From JBFONV01 sp040779335 (GTDB lineage: Bacteria > Pseudomonadota > Gammaproteobacteria > Enterobacterales > Alteromonadaceae), in NCBI GenBank assembly GCA_040779335.1, contig JBFONV010000005.1:62001-126000 (forward strand): a stretch of DNA of 64,000 nt, given 5' to 3'. The notes below the pieces were generated by a model that worked only from the letters and a program-made list of their open reading frames with translations, had not been told where the DNA came from and did not search any database. Positions 46,378-55,498 of this stretch are shown here, piece by piece. Numbering within the stretch: the first letter of the stretch is position 1; each line of letters starts with the position of its first letter. A program made the position numbers and the translations under genes.

Positions 46378-47919
46378 ATGCCGAATAAAAAGTCGACGGT
46401 TCTTATTATTTTAGATGGTTGGGGATATAGTGAAAAACATGAATCTAACGCCATTTATCACGCCAAGACCCCGATACTTGATGATCTTCAGGCACGTTAT
46501 CCACATATGCTTATTCAAACCTCTGGGATGGCTGTTGGCCTGCCGGAAGGGCAAATGGGAAATTCAGAAGTAGGCCATGTGAACTTAGGAGCAGGACGAA
46601 TTGTTTATCAAGACTTCACTCGGATCACCAAAGCGATTGAAGACGGTGAATTTAATGATAACCCTACCCTGTGCAGTGCCGTAGATAAAGCCGTCAGCCA
46701 AAACAAAGCCGTACATATATTTGGTTTGTTATCTCCTGGTGGTGTGCACAGTCATGAAGACCATATATTGGCAATGCTTGAATTAGCCAAAAAACGTGGC
46801 GCGAAGCAAATATATTTACATGCTTTTCTTGATGGCAGAGACACTCCACCACGAAGCGCAGAAGCCTCAATTATCAAAGCACAAAATAAACTTGAATCAC
46901 TCGGTGTTGGGCAAATTGCGTCAGTCATCGGACGTTACTACGCCATGGATAGAGATCAACGCTGGAATCGCGTCGAATCCGCCTATAACTTAATGGTAAA
47001 TGGTGAAGCTGAATTTCAACATAAAACTGCGCTTGATGCTTTGCATGCCGCCTATGAAAGAGATGAAAATGACGAGTTTGTCCAAGCTTCTGCAATAACG
47101 GACGAGCACGGTAATGCCATTCAAATAGACGATGGTGATGCCATGATATTCATGAACTTCCGTGCAGACAGAGCCCGCCAATTTACCCGCTGTTTTACTG
47201 AGGATGACTTTTCTGGATTTAACCGTAAACGCCGCCCTCAACTATCAGATTTTGTCATGCTAACTGAATATGCTGCGGACATTAAGGCGCCAAGTGCGTT
47301 TCCGCCGGAGAAACTTAACAACGTCATGGGTGAATGGCTAGCAAAACACCAAAAAACTCAACTACGTATTTCGGAGACTGAAAAATACGCCCATGTAACG
47401 TTTTTCTTTAGCGGCGGCAAAGAAGATACTTTTACGGGAGAAAAACGCGTATTGGTGCCTTCACCGCAAGTAGCAACCTACGATCTGCAACCCGAAATGA
47501 ATTCAACACTGCTTACTGATGAATTGGTCGCAGCAATAGAAAGTGGCGAGTTTGATTTTATTGTCTGCAACTACCCTAATGGCGACATGGTTGGCCATAC
47601 CGGAAAATTTGATGCAGCGGTAAAAGCCTGTGAAGCGGTTGATCGCTCTATTGGCCGTGTGATCGCTGCGCTTGAAAAAACCGGTGGGGAATGTTTAATT
47701 ACCGCCGATCACGGTAATGCCGAACAAATGCAAGATACCGTATCAGGTCAAGCACATACCGCTCATACCTGCGAGCCAGTGCCGTTAATTTATGTCGGTA
47801 GGAATGCTATACCCGCTCAACAAGGTACGCTTAGTGACATCTCACCAACCTTGTTGCACATTATGGGAATGGAACAACCCAAAGAAATGACGGGTACTAC
47901 GTTAATGACGCTTGTTTAA
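46378..47919 (+). CDS. gpmI: 2,3-bisphosphoglycerate-independent phosphoglycerate mutase
   Basis: Interconverts 3- and 2-phosphoglycerate using Mn. 513 residues; phospho-Ser63 in MGNSEVGHVNLGAG, DGWG near the start, and the ADHGNAEQM and HTAHTCEPVP metal segments. Upstream of envC, the conserved gpmI-envC-yibQ order. Confidence 0.97.
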   Translation: MPNKKSTVLIILDGWGYSEKHESNAIYHAKTPILDDLQARYPHMLIQTSGMAVGLPEGQMGNSEVGHVNLGAGRIVYQDFTRITKAIEDGEFNDNPTLCSAVDKAVSQNKAVHIFGLLSPGGVHSHEDHILAMLELAKKRGAKQIYLHAFLDGRDTPPRSAEASIIKAQNKLESLGVGQIASVIGRYYAMDRDQRWNRVESAYNLMVNGEAEFQHKTALDALHAAYERDENDEFVQASAITDEHGNAIQIDDGDAMIFMNFRADRARQFTRCFTEDDFSGFNRKRRPQLSDFVMLTEYAADIKAPSAFPPEKLNNVMGEWLAKHQKTQLRISETEKYAHVTFFFSGGKEDTFTGEKRVLVPSPQVATYDLQPEMNSTLLTDELVAAIESGEFDFIVCNYPNGDMVGHTGKFDAAVKACEAVDRSIGRVIAALEKTGGECLITADHGNAEQMQDTVSGQAHTAHTCEPVPLIYVGRNAIPAQQGTLSDISPTLLHIMGMEQPKEMTGTTLMTLV

Positions 47920-47944
47920 ACATAAAGCCAACCCATTGTTTAAT

Positions 47945-49078
47945 ATGAGCCTTTATAAAATAATTTCATCTATAACATGGCTAGGCTGTACATTCAGCAT
48001 AGTCAGTTTAAACGTTTATGGTGCTGAAAGTACCAATGAAAAACTATCCGATGTTCAACAGGCTATTTCACAGCAAAAACAAACGATCTCGCAAGTCACT
48101 AAAAAAAGGGCCGAATTAGAAGCACAACTGAAAGCTGATGATTTAGCGATTGCGAAGATCGCGAAAAGTATTCGCGCAACAGCACAACAACAGCAAGAAG
48201 TTAAAACACAACTTAACGATTTGGCGCAAAAGAAAACTGAGCTTACCGTTCAAAAACAACACCAAGAAAAATTGTTGGGTCAACAATTGCGAGCAGCGTA
48301 CTCTGCTGGGCACCACGATTATTTAAAATTGTTGTTAAATCAGCAAAATCCGGCAAGTATACAAAGAACCATTAGCTACTATCAGTACCTCAACAGTGCC
48401 CGTATTAAGGAAATAGAAAGCTTTCAAACAACATTAAGCTCATTATTGAAGGTGACCACTGAGCATCAGCAACAAGCAGAAAAACTAGCGAACATTGAGC
48501 ACCAACAATCCGAACAAAAATCTTCATTGCAAGCATCAAAACTAACGCGTTCGAATACACTAAAAGCACTAGGAACAGAATTACTAACCAGTAAACAACA
48601 ACTTGAAAAACTAGAAGCCGAAGAGCAGAGTTTAGTTGCGGCCCTAAAAAAACTTGCCGAACTCGCTAACGTTGAGAGTGAAATGACTGGCCTTAAAAAG
48701 CTGAAAAAACAATTATCTTGGCCGGTAAAAGGAAAAATCTCACATCGATTTGGCACCAGAAAACAAGGTTACTTGAAATGGAAAGGTGTACTGCTATCAG
48801 CAAAAATTGGACATCAGGTCAAAACTATTCACTCCGGCACGGTATTATTTGCAGATTGGTTAAAAGGTTATGGATTGGTCACCGTTATTGATCATGGAGA
48901 GGGTTATATGAGCCTTTATGGACATAATCAAACGCTATTAAAGTCAGTAGGAGATAGAGTCGAAACCGGTGAGCCAATCGCACTAGTAGGACAGAGTGGT
49001 GGGCAACAGCAATCAGGGTTATATTTCGAAATCAGACACGGCGGACGAGCAGTAAATCCAACTTTATGGTGTCGTTAA
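47945..49078 (+). CDS. envC: Murein hydrolase activator EnvC
   Basis: Periplasmic activator of AmiA/AmiB at the division site. 377 residues: signal peptide (about 1-27), long coiled coil (about 30-245) and a C-terminal LytM (M23) domain. The LytM zinc site looks incomplete (YFEIR where active enzymes have HFEIR-like, only SLYGHNQ keeps its His), as expected for an activator. A longer TTG reading from 47912 overlaps gpmI; the ATG at 47945 gives a proper signal peptide. Confidence 0.92.
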   Translation: MSLYKIISSITWLGCTFSIVSLNVYGAESTNEKLSDVQQAISQQKQTISQVTKKRAELEAQLKADDLAIAKIAKSIRATAQQQQEVKTQLNDLAQKKTELTVQKQHQEKLLGQQLRAAYSAGHHDYLKLLLNQQNPASIQRTISYYQYLNSARIKEIESFQTTLSSLLKVTTEHQQQAEKLANIEHQQSEQKSSLQASKLTRSNTLKALGTELLTSKQQLEKLEAEEQSLVAALKKLAELANVESEMTGLKKLKKQLSWPVKGKISHRFGTRKQGYLKWKGVLLSAKIGHQVKTIHSGTVLFADWLKGYGLVTVIDHGEGYMSLYGHNQTLLKSVGDRVETGEPIALVGQSGGQQQSGLYFEIRHGGRAVNPTLWCR

Positions 49079-49163
49079 CTAAATTCGTCGTCGACCTTTT
49101 AGGCGTTAGCTGATACGCTAGCTATCTCTAATTATAACAATACTTATCAGCCATTATTCTATT

Positions 49164-49916
49164 GTGCGACATTTATTTCTTAGTCTATTAATATGTTTTA
49201 TCCCTTTGAGTGTGCAAGCAAAATCAGCGCAAGTCGCTATTATTATTGATGATATTGGCTATCGACACACAGATCATAGTGCTCTTGAATTACCTGGTAA
49301 TATTACTTATTCCATATTACCTCATACTCCTTATGGAAAACGTTTGGCGTTAAAGGCGCAGCAGCAAAATAACGAAGTTTTGTTGCATATCCCCATGGAA
49401 GCGCAAAATGGTAAGAAATTAGGACCCGGTGCGTTAACCAGTGACATGAGCGAAAGCAATATTCGAGAAAGTTTACGGCTTTCTTTCGAAGAAATTCCCT
49501 TTGCCATTGGTATTAATAACCATATGGGCAGCCGTTTAACACAATTATATAGCCCAATGGTATGGACAATGCGCTTCTTAAAAGAACGCAATATGTTATT
49601 TCTTGATAGCCTAACGACCGATCACAGTAAAGCAGAAAAGATTGCTCAACAACTTGGTGTACCGACCTCACACCGCCATATATTCTTGGATAATCAATTA
49701 GATGAACGTTACATTACACAACAATTTCTTCAATTAATTCGACAAGCTAAAAAAAATCAACGGGCCATTGCTATTGGCCATCCTCACCCCGAAACAATGA
49801 AAGCGCTGCACCAATTGCTGCCACTTCTCGAAGAAGAAAATATTGAATTGGTTGCTATTTCAACCTTGTTAGCACCAAAAAGCACTTATCTTCCTCCTAT
49901 TGTAGTTACCGATTAA
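49164..49916 (+). CDS. yibQ: Divergent polysaccharide deacetylase family protein (YibQ)
   Basis: 250 residues with signal peptide (about 1-19) and the DUF610 core: VAIIIDDIGYR, SILPHTPYG, LLHIPMEA, GINNHMGSRLT and AIGHPHPETM, which keeps Asp and His metal ligands. Start GTG at 49164. Follows envC as in E. coli. Exact substrate unknown; a peptidoglycan or polysaccharide target is likely from the family. Confidence 0.9.
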   Translation: MRHLFLSLLICFIPLSVQAKSAQVAIIIDDIGYRHTDHSALELPGNITYSILPHTPYGKRLALKAQQQNNEVLLHIPMEAQNGKKLGPGALTSDMSESNIRESLRLSFEEIPFAIGINNHMGSRLTQLYSPMVWTMRFLKERNMLFLDSLTTDHSKAEKIAQQLGVPTSHRHIFLDNQLDERYITQQFLQLIRQAKKNQRAIAIGHPHPETMKALHQLLPLLEEENIELVAISTLLAPKSTYLPPIVVTD

Positions 49917-50069
49917 CAGTCAGGTTAATAACGGCAAAGCCTGTAAGTTGCACTTTGCTAGTCTCCTCTATTTACCGCGACAAAAACCACCCTAGCATTG
50001 TATTTCCTCTTGCGTCGTACGGAACTTCTACTTAACATAAGCTGTAATTAAGTCTCATTAGGTCAAACA

Positions 50070-51410
50070 GTGAAAGTTACAGTATTTGGTATCGGTTATG
50101 TCGGGCTTGTACAAGCCGCCGTATTAGCTTCAGTTGGCCATGACGTAATGTGTGTCGATATCGACAGCGATAAAATCGAAAATTTGAAAAAAGGGAACAT
50201 TTCTATTTATGAACCTGGTTTAGCTTCACTCGTTCATGAAACATATAAGAATGGTCAACTGCATTTTACAACAGATGCAGCAATGGGCGTTAACCATGGT
50301 GAAATACAATGTATCGCGGTTGGTACGCCCCCAGATGAAGACGGCTCAGCCGATTTAAGATATGTATTGGCGGTAGCAGAAACCATTGCTACCTATATGT
50401 CTGGGCCTAAAATAATTATCGACAAATCAACCGTTCCAGTTGGAACAGCGGATAAAGTCTCTCAAAAGGTTGCTGAAGTTTTAAAAGCAAAGTCAATGGA
50501 TGTTGAATATCATGTGGTATCGAACCCTGAATTCCTAAAAGAAGGCGCTGCTGTAAGTGATTGCATGAAGCCCGACCGCATTGTGGTCGGTACGGACAGT
50601 GAAAAAGCTCGAGACGCAATGCGCGAATTATATGCGCCATTCAATCGTAATCACGACAGAATGATCTTTATGGACGTGCGCTCTGCCGAACTAACAAAAT
50701 ATGCAGCAAACTGTATGTTGGCGACAAAAATTTCATTTATGAATGAAATGTCTAACTTGGCTGAATTACTTGGTGCTGATATCGAAGCCGTTCGCCATGG
50801 TATTGGCTCTGATTCGAGAATTGGTTACCAATTCATTTACCCTGGTTGCGGTTATGGTGGCTCTTGTTTTCCAAAAGATGTCCAAGCGTTAGTCAGAACG
50901 GCTCATGGCATTGATTATAAACCTGCGCTATTAGAAGCAGTTGAATCGGTAAACTATGCGCAAAAACAAAAATTATTTAAAAACCTTCATAGCTATTTTA
51001 ACGGTAATTTAAAAGGCAAAACCATTGCTTTATGGGGACTGTCATTTAAACCGCAAACAGACGATATGCGCGAAGCATCATCAATTGTATTAATGGAAGC
51101 CCTATGGCAAGCAGGAGTTAGCGTTCAGGCCTACGATCCAGAAGCAATGGAAGAGTGCCAACGCATCTTTGGCGATCATCAACAACTTTCTTTGATGGGT
51201 ACTAAGGAGTCGGCATTAAAAGGGGCTGATGCCTTAGTTGTCTGTACTGAGTGGAGTCAATTTAGAGCACCTGATTTTGACTTGATCGAAAAATCGCTTA
51301 GCCATAAAGTCATTGTCGATGGTCGAAATCTGTACGACCCTGAGTTATTGAATCGTCGAGGATTTGCCTATTACGGCATTGGTCGTGGTGATAGCGTACA
51401 AAAAGCATAG
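50070..51410 (+). CDS. ugd: UDP-glucose 6-dehydrogenase
   Basis: Oxidises UDP-glucose to UDP-glucuronate with two NAD. 446 residues: GIGYVGLVQA at 7-16, Lys210 and Asn214 in the LTKYAANCMLATK helix, catalytic Cys266 in GYGGSCFPKD, and a C-terminal UDP-binding domain with GLSFKPQTDDMREA. Start GTG at 50070, AGGT upstream. 9 bp before the epimerase gene. Confidence 0.95.
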   Translation: MKVTVFGIGYVGLVQAAVLASVGHDVMCVDIDSDKIENLKKGNISIYEPGLASLVHETYKNGQLHFTTDAAMGVNHGEIQCIAVGTPPDEDGSADLRYVLAVAETIATYMSGPKIIIDKSTVPVGTADKVSQKVAEVLKAKSMDVEYHVVSNPEFLKEGAAVSDCMKPDRIVVGTDSEKARDAMRELYAPFNRNHDRMIFMDVRSAELTKYAANCMLATKISFMNEMSNLAELLGADIEAVRHGIGSDSRIGYQFIYPGCGYGGSCFPKDVQALVRTAHGIDYKPALLEAVESVNYAQKQKLFKNLHSYFNGNLKGKTIALWGLSFKPQTDDMREASSIVLMEALWQAGVSVQAYDPEAMEECQRIFGDHQQLSLMGTKESALKGADALVVCTEWSQFRAPDFDLIEKSLSHKVIVDGRNLYDPELLNRRGFAYYGIGRGDSVQKA

Positions 51411-51419
51411 GATATTAAT

Positions 51420-52427
51420 GTGAAATACTTAGTCACTGGAGCGGCTGGCTTTATTGGTTTTCATGTTGCAAAAACATTATGCAACCAAGGGCATGAAGTT
51501 GTCGGCATCGACAATCTCAACGACTATTATGATATCAGCTTAAAAATGGCTCGATTAGACGTGCTAGCTTCGCTGCCTTCATTTAGATTTGAAAAACTCG
51601 ATCTTGCAAACAGAGACGGTATTGCGGAACTATTTACACGAGAAAAATTTGATCGCGTTATACACTTAGCAGCACAAGCTGGCGTTCGCTATTCAATAGA
51701 TAACCCATTGGCCTACGCTGATGCTAATTTGATTGGTCATTTAACTATTTTAGAAGGTTGTCGGCACAATAACATTGAACATTTAGTTTACGCTTCGTCT
51801 AGCTCAGTCTATGGTCTCAATAGCAAAACACCGTTTGCAACCTCGGATAGCGTTGATCACCCTATTTCGCTTTATGCTGCGACCAAAAAATCAAATGAAT
51901 TAATGTCTCATACCTATTCTCACCTGTATGGTATTCCCACTACAGGTTTACGTTTCTTCACCGTGTACGGACCTTGGGGCCGTCCGGATATGGCTTTGTT
52001 TAAATTCACCAGAGCTATTATGGATGACAAAGCTATAGATGTTTATAACCGCGGTGATATGCGACGTGACTTTACATACATTGATGATATTGTTGAAGGC
52101 ATAATACGTATTCAAAATATCATTCCTGCAGCAAATGCCTCATGGCAAGTCGAATCAGGTTCAGCAGCACAAAGTTCTGCTCCTTATAAAATATTCAATA
52201 TTGGTAATGGCAATCCAGTAAAATTGATGGATTTTGTTCACTCGCTTGAAAAATCACTGGGCAAAAAAGCGCATAAAAATTTAATGCCCATGCAACCTGG
52301 CGATGTATACCAAACCTATGCAGATGTTGAAGATTTATTTGCGGTTACTGGATACAAACCCTCGGTAAGTGTTGAACAAGGGGTTGATGATTTTGTTAAA
52401 TGGTATCGGGATTTTTACAAAATTTAA
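51420..52427 (+). CDS. NAD-dependent sugar epimerase, UDP-glucuronate 4-epimerase type
   Basis: 335-residue extended SDR: GAAGFIGFHVA at 7-17, SSVYG, YAATKKSNE (catalytic Tyr/Lys) and RFFTVYGPWGRPDMALFKFT, a signature shared with CapI/WbnF-type UDP-GlcA 4-epimerases. Starting from UDP-glucuronate made by ugd, it would give UDP-galacturonate. Start GTG at 51420 (the ATG two bases earlier runs into a stop). Substrate is inferred from the motif and the neighbour. Confidence 0.85.
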   Translation: MKYLVTGAAGFIGFHVAKTLCNQGHEVVGIDNLNDYYDISLKMARLDVLASLPSFRFEKLDLANRDGIAELFTREKFDRVIHLAAQAGVRYSIDNPLAYADANLIGHLTILEGCRHNNIEHLVYASSSSVYGLNSKTPFATSDSVDHPISLYAATKKSNELMSHTYSHLYGIPTTGLRFFTVYGPWGRPDMALFKFTRAIMDDKAIDVYNRGDMRRDFTYIDDIVEGIIRIQNIIPAANASWQVESGSAAQSSAPYKIFNIGNGNPVKLMDFVHSLEKSLGKKAHKNLMPMQPGDVYQTYADVEDLFAVTGYKPSVSVEQGVDDFVKWYRDFYKI

Positions 52428-52533
52428 CTATGTAAATTGCCAAATCAACTAAATTCAGATTAAATATTTTCCGCCTATTAAGGCTGTGTTTTCTCTGTTA
52501 ATGCAACTTAGCTGCCGTATTCAATAAACAAAT

Positions 52534-53298
52534 TTAGTGCGCGACATTATTTTCACGCAATAATTTTTTTAAATATTTTACCGGTATCGCATAGGTGATA
52601 CCGCTTGGATTGGAAATTACCGCTTCTTTGCTTTGCTGAACAAACACTTTGTTAATAATGCCAACAACGTGACCTGTCTCCATATCATACAAGGCACTAC
52701 CACTATTTCCTGGGTATGCGGTTGCATCTAACTGATACACTAAATAGGGATCGCGCATTCTTTTCAACATTTTAAGACTAATTTGCCTCGAATCATCTAC
52801 CGGAATGATGGTCGGTGTAATTGCGGCAATAATGCCTCTATGCGTAACCGGATATAAGCCCAACACGGCGCCAATAGGAAAACCAGTAAAAGCCACATAA
52901 TTGCCTTCTGGCAAATATTCATCCTGAGCGAGTGTCAATGCAGGAAGAGCGGGGCCGTTTAATTTAAGTAGCGCAAGATCATATTGTTGTGAGCTTGCCA
53001 ATAGCTTGGCCGTTCTAACTTGTCCAGACTTTCCTGAACCAACAAATATCGCCAGCTCTTGCAATAACGCACTATCAAGTTCAGATGGAACAACATGATG
53101 ATTAGTAACAACATAAGTGCCATCGGCGATGACAAAACCAGTGCCTCGCAAAATGTCTTGTGGTCGCCCGGTGGGAGTGTGAATGCCGACGCCAACAACT
53201 GACGGTTTTACTTTAGCTATGGTCTCGCTTAATTGTGCGCTGACATTAACGCTCAAAATATAGCTAAAGGCTGCCAATAACAACATACTTTTGTCCAT
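52534..53298 (-). CDS. Exported trypsin-like serine protease
   Basis: 254 residues with a signal peptide (about 1-21). Chymotrypsin-fold triad: TNHHVV (His68), QYDLALLKL (Asp107) and AYPGNSGSALYD (Ser199). No PDZ domain, unlike DegP/DegQ. Transcribed opposite to the sugar-nucleotide and lipid genes on either side. Single-domain trypsin-like proteases occur beside some exopolysaccharide loci, but a role here is inference. Confidence 0.87.
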   Translation of the reverse strand: MDKSMLLLAAFSYILSVNVSAQLSETIAKVKPSVVGVGIHTPTGRPQDILRGTGFVIADGTYVVTNHHVVPSELDSALLQELAIFVGSGKSGQVRTAKLLASSQQYDLALLKLNGPALPALTLAQDEYLPEGNYVAFTGFPIGAVLGLYPVTHRGIIAAITPTIIPVDDSRQISLKMLKRMRDPYLVYQLDATAYPGNSGSALYDMETGHVVGIINKVFVQQSKEAVISNPSGITYAIPVKYLKKLLRENNVAH

Positions 53299-53429
53299 TT
53301 GTTTTTCTCCACTAAAACGATCAATTTAAAACTTTAAAAATATCTCGCTTGCTTGGTCGCTATTTATGATTTATTGACCATAATAATATTTATAACAGCA
53401 GTTTATAACCTATATTGTGAGTTTTTAAC

Positions 53430-54290
53430 TTGTCTCAAGCAACTGGTAACAAGAAAATAGTTCCTATATTTGCAGGCGGCGGTACCCGCCTACCCGCGCA
53501 TGTGGGTATATTGCAAGCATTAGAGGAATTCAATGTTGAATTTGATCACTTAGTGGGTGTCTCTGGCGGTAGTATTGTCAGTAGCTTATACGCATCGGGA
53601 TTAACAATTCCGGAAATCAAACATATTGCTCTAGAGACCGATTACAATAAATTTAGAGAGTTTTCGCTACTGAAGCTGATTCGAAATGGTGGCCTAAGCT
53701 CTGGTGACCTATTTGAAAAATGGGTCGACAGGTTATTGCGTGGTAAAACCTTTGCTCAGTTAGATAAAAACCTGCACATTGTCGCTACCGATGTCAGAAA
53801 AGGCTCTCCTGTCATCTTCGATAAAGAGCACACTCCTGATTTAAAAGTTTCCATGGCTGTAAGATTTTCTATGTCAATTCCTTTGGTATTTAGCTTTAAA
53901 ACCTTTGGTCAACACTTAATGGTTGATGGCAGTATACTGTCAGAAGATGCGCTTCACAGAGATTGGGCGCAAAATGGCACCCCTGTGCTATGCTTTAGAC
54001 TGCGTGGCGAGTATGAATATGATGATTTAAAAGTGACAGGGTTTTTCCCTATTTTTAATTACATCACTATGCTGATAAGAACGTTTATGACAACTATTTC
54101 ACGTGAGTACATTAATGAAGCATTTTGGCATAACACCATCGTTATCAATACGGGTGAAAGTTCAGCAGTAGATTTTAAATTGGACGCCAGCCAGAAAGAA
54201 AAGCTATTTAATATTGGTTATCAAACAGCGAAAGAAATCATACCGTTTAAAGTTGCTTATGAACCACCCGTATCAGTAGTCGCGAAGTAA
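53430..54290 (+). CDS. Patatin-like phospholipase family protein
   Basis: 286 residues. Oxyanion loop GGGTR (16-20), nucleophile motif GVSGGS with Ser45, and the dyad Asp in DGS (165-167). No signal peptide, so it acts in the cytoplasm or on the inner face of the membrane. The only usable start is a TTG at 53430. It lies 245 bp upstream of the acyltransferase gene in the same direction, so a lipid-handling partnership is possible but not shown. Confidence 0.87.
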   Translation: MSQATGNKKIVPIFAGGGTRLPAHVGILQALEEFNVEFDHLVGVSGGSIVSSLYASGLTIPEIKHIALETDYNKFREFSLLKLIRNGGLSSGDLFEKWVDRLLRGKTFAQLDKNLHIVATDVRKGSPVIFDKEHTPDLKVSMAVRFSMSIPLVFSFKTFGQHLMVDGSILSEDALHRDWAQNGTPVLCFRLRGEYEYDDLKVTGFFPIFNYITMLIRTFMTTISREYINEAFWHNTIVINTGESSAVDFKLDASQKEKLFNIGYQTAKEIIPFKVAYEPPVSVVAK

Positions 54291-54535
54291 ACCAAATGCA
54301 TAAAGGTGATATATATCAATAATAAAATACCATTAACCATTTAAAGTCTATCGGTTATTAATAGTATTCATGTACAAGTAACACTAACAGTTATCGTTAA
54401 AGCCTGATATTCTTAATAAAGCCTAGCAATAACAAGACGATAATATTTTTTATTAAGGTTTTTCGTCATTGATACGTGGGGTTGCTAAGTTAAGTACCTA
54501 TTAGCAACGTAATAATTAAGGAAAGAATTCCGTCG

Positions 54536-55360
54536 ATGAATTGGAATAAAAGATTGCTCAATACTCCCGTGATTGGGGATATTACCAAAAAGCTTGTGTC
54601 TATGAAGGTGAATCATGACGCAAAAAATATTGCTGAGCATTTTACCCAATTCCTTGAACCACAAGTTGCTATATCCGATGAACTTCGCACGGAAGTATTT
54701 AAAATTCGCCACAATGTTTATTGTGAAGAACTCGCATTTGAAGATGTTAAAGATGAAGGATTAGAGCAGGACGAATTTGATCCTCAGTCTATCTTTTCAA
54801 TGATTAAACATAAACCTTCAGATATATATACAAGTTGTGTAAGGGTAGTATTATCATCGAATGAACACGAACTATTGCCCATCGAAAAATATTGCCTAGA
54901 TGCAATCCAAGATAAGCAACTTCACCCAAGTAACTTTAAACGTACTGAAATTGCAGAAATATCAAGGTTAGCAGTAAAAGCTGATTTCCGTCGACGTAAA
55001 ACGGATCAATTCAAAGGCTCAGCAATCGGTGCCATTAGTGAATCAACCTACTCTGAAACTGAGTTACGTTGCTTTCCTTTTATCGCTATAGGCCTATACA
55101 TGGCTGCGGCGACCATGGCGATGAATACTGGTGTCAAACATGTCTTTGTTATGATGGAGCCTCGACTTGCTCGAAGCATGAAGTTTGTCGGTATCAAATT
55201 TCATCAGTTGGGTGAAGCGATCGAGTATCACGGTCTAAGAGCACCGTACTACATTAATCCTGAAATTTTCATGAATAACTTATCACCAGGCTTTAAAAGC
55301 TTATATCATGCAATTGAGTTAGATATTTGTAAGCAGCTTGAAAATATTAAAAATCATTAG
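54536..55360 (+). CDS. PEP-CTERM/exosortase system-associated acyltransferase
   Basis: 274 residues, GNAT/LuxI-like fold as in N-acyl amino acid synthases and autoinducer synthases. RTEVFKIRHNVYCEELAFE (51-69) and EISRLAVKADFRRRK (141-155) are the marks of the exosortase-associated acyltransferase family, which is otherwise found almost only in genomes with PEP-CTERM sorting. It would transfer an acyl chain from acyl-ACP/CoA to an amine; substrate unknown. Own 245-bp upstream region with AAGGAAAG as ribosome-binding site. Confidence 0.85.
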   Translation: MNWNKRLLNTPVIGDITKKLVSMKVNHDAKNIAEHFTQFLEPQVAISDELRTEVFKIRHNVYCEELAFEDVKDEGLEQDEFDPQSIFSMIKHKPSDIYTSCVRVVLSSNEHELLPIEKYCLDAIQDKQLHPSNFKRTEIAEISRLAVKADFRRRKTDQFKGSAIGAISESTYSETELRCFPFIAIGLYMAAATMAMNTGVKHVFVMMEPRLARSMKFVGIKFHQLGEAIEYHGLRAPYYINPEIFMNNLSPGFKSLYHAIELDICKQLENIKNH

Positions 55361-55498
55361 ACGTTTCTTGATAAAATAAATAGCTCCATAGTATAAACTT
55401 CCTCCATTAATTACGGTAATATCATACCCAATATAATTAACCAGGCAATATGGTTGTTGTTTTAGAAATAGCATTATTAAAAATACAAGGAAAACAGA

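Noticed and set aside
47945..49078. EnvC as an active M23 peptidase
   Set aside because: The zinc-binding His residues of active LytM domains are incomplete; the activator role fits the gene context and family.
55468..55485. Possible sigma-54 site upstream of the fused wecBC-like gene
   Set aside because: The -24 part fits roughly (AGGCA) but the key GC of the -12 part is GT, so it is probably chance.
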